A stretch of 16,897 nucleotides of DNA from Myxococcales bacterium (GTDB lineage: Bacteria > Myxococcota > Bradymonadia > REDH01). This document shows positions 14,147 to 16,897 of this stretch, one piece after another. Numbering within the stretch: position 1 is the first letter of the stretch; every line of letters begins with the position of its first letter. The translations under genes and the position numbers were made by a program. The notes under the pieces were generated by a model. The model did not search any database and was not told the DNA's origin. It worked only from the letters and a program-made list of their open reading frames with translations. The stretch is taken from NCBI GenBank assembly GCA_018970625.1, contig JAGWVZ010000025.1:1-16897 (forward strand), read 5' to 3'.

Positions 14147-15844
14147 ATGAGCACCCTGCGCGACAAATTGAGACGCGTTCATGCCGAGCGTGCGGTGGAA
14201 CGGCCCACCGACGACACGGGCTGGAAATCCATCGAACAGCTCGACAGGGCGGCGGTGGTTCCGGTGCACCCGACTCACTCCGAGATTGGCCAGAGCTCAG
14301 ACAGGTCCGCCGTACCTGTTCCGACCACCGCCCTGCAAACACCGGCCGTCGACCCGGCGCGCAAAGCCGAGCTCGGACGCAAACTACAGCAGGCCCAACG
14401 ACTGAAGACCGCGAGTGAGCGCCCGGGACCGCGCAACCAACAGCCCGGGGTCGGCGAAACGCAGCCGGTCGCCATCACCACTCCATCGCAGGAACAGTCC
14501 GCACGGCCTGTTCGCACGCAGACCCCGGCGAATCCATCGTGGTCGGCCAACAGCACCCCGGCGCAGGTGCCACCGTCGGTGTCGCGTGTTGTGTTTCCGG
14601 TACAGGCGCACCTGCCAGGGCGGGTGGCTCCGACATCGGGTGGCGATTGTTTTGTGGCGGTTCATCGCTCTCCGCTCGCGTCGCATCATGGCGAGCGGCC
14701 GCTGTCTCACGGGCTGCGCGTACTTCACCACCATGCGCGACAACTGGATGCGGACGGGGTTGGGCAGGGCGAGTTCAACGTGAAGAACGCAGTGTTTCTG
14801 GACCTGGAGACCACCGGGCTCTCGGCGGCCAATGGCGACATGGCGTTTGTGGTGGGCATGGCGCGTGTGGTCGGCGACCAGTTCATCGTGCAGCAGGTGA
14901 TTGCGCATCATCGACGGGAAGAGCGGGCGTTGCTGCTGGCGACGCACGAGGTGCTTTCGCGGGCGGGCTCGCTGGTCACCTTCAATGGCGCATCGTTCGA
15001 CCTTAAATTCCTGCGCGAACGCTTTGTGGCTCAACGGCTAAGCCTGGATTGCCTGCAATTACCGCATGTGGACGTTCTGAAGGCCGCCCGACGAGTCTTT
15101 GGAAGAACCCGCGGGAGCCTGCGTCTGCCGAATGTGGAGAGCATTTGCCTGGGTTACCAGCGACATGGAGACATTCCGGGGAGTGAGGCACCCGGGCGTT
15201 TTGCGCGCACCGCCGAAACGGGCGATCCGACACCCATTCTGCCGATTATTGAACACAATCGACTGGACCTGATCTCGCTGTTGCCGATTCTGGGTGTGCT
15301 TGCCGGCCATGTAGAGGCGCCTGCCCCGCAGTCGGAAAAGATGGTGGTGCATGCCGTACCGGCGCCCCCTAAACCACGCGCAGCTCCACGACCGGAGCCG
15401 CGCCCTGCACCTGATCGTGATCCGCGCCCTGCACGACCGTCAGAAAAGCGCGCCGCTCCGGGACCCACACCGGCGCCAGCCACGCGCGTGCCCGGCCTGT
15501 CGGCCGCGGCGCGTGCGGTCATGGGCGCAGCCGGAACCATCGTGCGCACGCGTCCCGACCCGGGTGTTCTGTCGGGCGCCGCCCCGCGTGAGCTGCGCGA
15601 ACAGGCACGTGCCCATGCTCGGGCCAACGAGTTTGGCTCGGCGCTCATCTGTTGGCAACAGCTGTCTGAACGCGCGCCGCTGGACTCAGAACCGCACGTC
15701 GAGATGTCTCGACTGTTCGAGCAGGCGGTCGGTGACCTGGAGGCTGCGCTCGTGCACGCCATACGCGCGGCCGAGCTGGCGTCATACAGCGCTCCGCTGC
15801 AGCGGCGGGTATCGGCGCTTCGACAGCGGCTGGGAAGGAGCTAA
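14147..15844 (+). CDS. RNase H-like (YprB, DEDD) exonuclease domain with TPR-like tail
   Basis: A probable 3'-5' exonuclease-fold protein, substrate unknown. In 565 residues there is a Pro/Gln/Thr-rich N-terminal region (1-160). The YprB ribonuclease H-like domain (about 165-385) follows, with FLDLETTGLS (217-226, Asp219 and Glu221), FNGASFD (279-285, Asp285) and EHNRLD (369-374, His370 and Asp374), the four acidic residues expected for two-metal catalysis. LPNVESICLGY (327-337) and ETGDPTPILPIIEHN are family hallmarks. A Pro/Arg-rich linker (390-470) leads to a helical TPR-like end (478-563). There is no signal or membrane segment. The ATG at 14147 has only a weak ribosome site. It converges on the transpeptidase gene with 17 bases between stops. 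Similar proteins are annotated in Myxococcota without a tested role. Confidence 0.88.
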   Translation: MSTLRDKLRRVHAERAVERPTDDTGWKSIEQLDRAAVVPVHPTHSEIGQSSDRSAVPVPTTALQTPAVDPARKAELGRKLQQAQRLKTASERPGPRNQQPGVGETQPVAITTPSQEQSARPVRTQTPANPSWSANSTPAQVPPSVSRVVFPVQAHLPGRVAPTSGGDCFVAVHRSPLASHHGERPLSHGLRVLHHHARQLDADGVGQGEFNVKNAVFLDLETTGLSAANGDMAFVVGMARVVGDQFIVQQVIAHHRREERALLLATHEVLSRAGSLVTFNGASFDLKFLRERFVAQRLSLDCLQLPHVDVLKAARRVFGRTRGSLRLPNVESICLGYQRHGDIPGSEAPGRFARTAETGDPTPILPIIEHNRLDLISLLPILGVLAGHVEAPAPQSEKMVVHAVPAPPKPRAAPRPEPRPAPDRDPRPARPSEKRAAPGPTPAPATRVPGLSAAARAVMGAAGTIVRTRPDPGVLSGAAPRELREQARAHARANEFGSALICWQQLSERAPLDSEPHVEMSRLFEQAVGDLEAALVHAIRAAELASYSAPLQRRVSALRQRLGRS

Positions 15845-15861
15845 CGCAATCGCACCGGGCC

Positions 15862-16897
15862 TCAGGGGCCGTAGTCGCCCGCGGCTGGACCTGCGCCATC
15901 GGACGCAGGGATGACCTCTTCGACGTTGGTGGCTGAGGGGTCAATGAGGTTGCCTTCGGCGTCCTGCACCATGGGGCGGCCATCTTCGGAGAGAACCAGT
16001 CGCAGCCCGGGGCGCGCTTCGGGCTCACAACGTTCGTTTCTGGCTTCTTCGGGACGCAGTCGATCGCGGTCGTATTTATAAATATCGGAGTTGAAGTTCA
16101 CGTAACCTTCGTCATCGATGCGCACCACATAATATTCCACGTGAACGGGGACGGGCGTTGTCAGGGAGCGGCCGTCTTCACGACCGCGCTCGAACGAGCG
16201 TTCAATGTCTCTCTCATTGTACTGCCCATCCTGTGTGAGCAGATATTCCATGAGATTTTCGGGCTCATGAACGCGCATGCAGCCGTGGGAGAATGCGCGG
16301 ACGGGAAACTGAAAATAATTTCGGCGGTTGGTGTCGTGCAGATAGGTCGCGTGCGGATTGGGGAAAATAAATTTAACCCTTCCCAACGGATTGGACGGAC
16401 CGGGACGCAACCGGACGGTGCCATCCTCACTCTGTTCAATGCCATTTTCCTCGAAATAATTACCGTCTTCGAGGAGGTTGGGAATCAACTCCTCTTCCAG
16501 AATGCGGCGCGGCACATTCCAGTACGGGTTCAGCACGATGTGCGTCATGTACGCGGACTGTAACGGCGTGGCATTGGCGTATCGCATGCGTTCGGTTCGC
16601 GGGTCGCAGACGCGCTGTGTATTTCCGACCACAATGCGGAATCGCATGTCACGAACGCCATTACGCCAGACCTCGGCATGAAAATCAGGAATATTGACGA
16701 GAATATAATATGGGTCTTCACCAATTCGGCTCTCACGCCAGCGCTGCATGGTGAGCTCGATTTGCGCCAGGCGTTCATCGGCCGGTATGTTTAATGACGC
16801 CCAGAAGGTGCGATCGGTTTCCCCGTCGACCTCCATCTGGTGAGTGCGCTCATATAATTCGACGGCGTCTTTCAGCGCCTGATCAAAGGTCTCGTCG
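15862..16897 (-). CDS. L,D-transpeptidase (YkuD/YcbB type), N-terminus beyond the right edge
   Basis: A cell-wall enzyme that makes 3-3 cross-links in peptidoglycan or attaches proteins to it, acting in the periplasm. The frame stays open to the window edge (344 visible residues), so the true start, and any signal peptide, is outside. The ATG at 16836 is internal: 20 in-frame codons before it (DETFDQALKDAVELYERTHQ) read as the end of a peptidoglycan-binding helical domain. The catalytic domain starts near YYILVNIPDFHAEVW and has LNPYWNVPRRI, the first His in YLHDTN, and the active-site FSHGCMRVHEP with the catalytic Cys at 16279-16281. This large-domain layout matches the E. coli LdtD (YcbB) group. 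After the active site come about 138 residues, including a Pro/Glu-rich tail not needed for catalysis. Confidence 0.94.
   Translation of the reverse strand, partial: DETFDQALKDAVELYERTHQMEVDGETDRTFWASLNIPADERLAQIELTMQRWRESRIGEDPYYILVNIPDFHAEVWRNGVRDMRFRIVVGNTQRVCDPRTERMRYANATPLQSAYMTHIVLNPYWNVPRRILEEELIPNLLEDGNYFEENGIEQSEDGTVRLRPGPSNPLGRVKFIFPNPHATYLHDTNRRNYFQFPVRAFSHGCMRVHEPENLMEYLLTQDGQYNERDIERSFERGREDGRSLTTPVPVHVEYYVVRIDDEGYVNFNSDIYKYDRDRLRPEEARNERCEPEARPGLRLVLSEDGRPMVQDAEGNLIDPSATNVEEVIPASDGAGPAAGDYGP

Noticed and set aside
16776..16836. ATG at 16836 as the true start of the transpeptidase
   Set aside because: The frame is open for 20 more codons to the edge, and the upstream residues resemble the end of a peptidoglycan-binding domain.

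Overview
The window is a GC-rich piece of a Gram-negative-type bacterial chromosome. It holds ordinary housekeeping genes plus a signalling cluster. The gene style points to the Myxococcota / former Deltaproteobacteria, possibly Bradymonadia. That style includes a Ser/Thr kinase fused to an FGE-sulfatase fold, an FHA protein with a zinc ribbon and a long Pro/Ala/Gln linker, a YprB-like nuclease fused to a TPR-like tail, and a NupC-type transporter with an extra N-terminal segment. The lineage is an inference from protein style only; no rRNA or marker comparison was possible.

Layout: (1) 1-2473, minus strand: groES-groEL chaperonin operon with a candidate promoter upstream and a clear intrinsic terminator downstream. 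Beyond the terminator, a new promoter and the first 21 codons of another gene run off the left edge. (2) 2624-4616, minus strand: a small unrecognised gene, an AT-richer non-coding stretch, and a tRNA-dihydrouridine synthase. (3) 4810-9851, plus strand: a single-domain voltage-gated cation channel of the bacterial Nav type, a zinc-ribbon/FHA protein, and a 935-residue kinase-FGE fusion. The last two plausibly form a phospho-signalling pair. (4) 9914-13843, minus strand: an RluA-family pseudouridine synthase, then a nucleoside uptake and salvage operon read in the order NupC transporter, purine nucleoside phosphorylase, cytidine deaminase, closed by an intrinsic terminator. (5) 14147-15844, plus: an RNase H-like (YprB) exonuclease-TPR protein, divergent from nupC across a 303-base gap that carries a nested 43-base palindrome. 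(6) 15862-right edge, minus: an L,D-transpeptidase, cut by the window end.

How they work together: NupC imports nucleosides; the phosphorylase releases purine bases and ribose-1-phosphate; the deaminase converts cytidine to uridine. The kinase could phosphorylate proteins read by the FHA domain, and the channel next to them might feed an ion or voltage signal into the same circuit, but that last link rests only on adjacency. I see no mobile element, CRISPR array, tRNA, rRNA or defence island. The most unusual items are the kinase-FGE/FHA pair, the channel with a Cys-bearing pore loop, the NupC additions and the nested palindrome. None proves a wholly new system.
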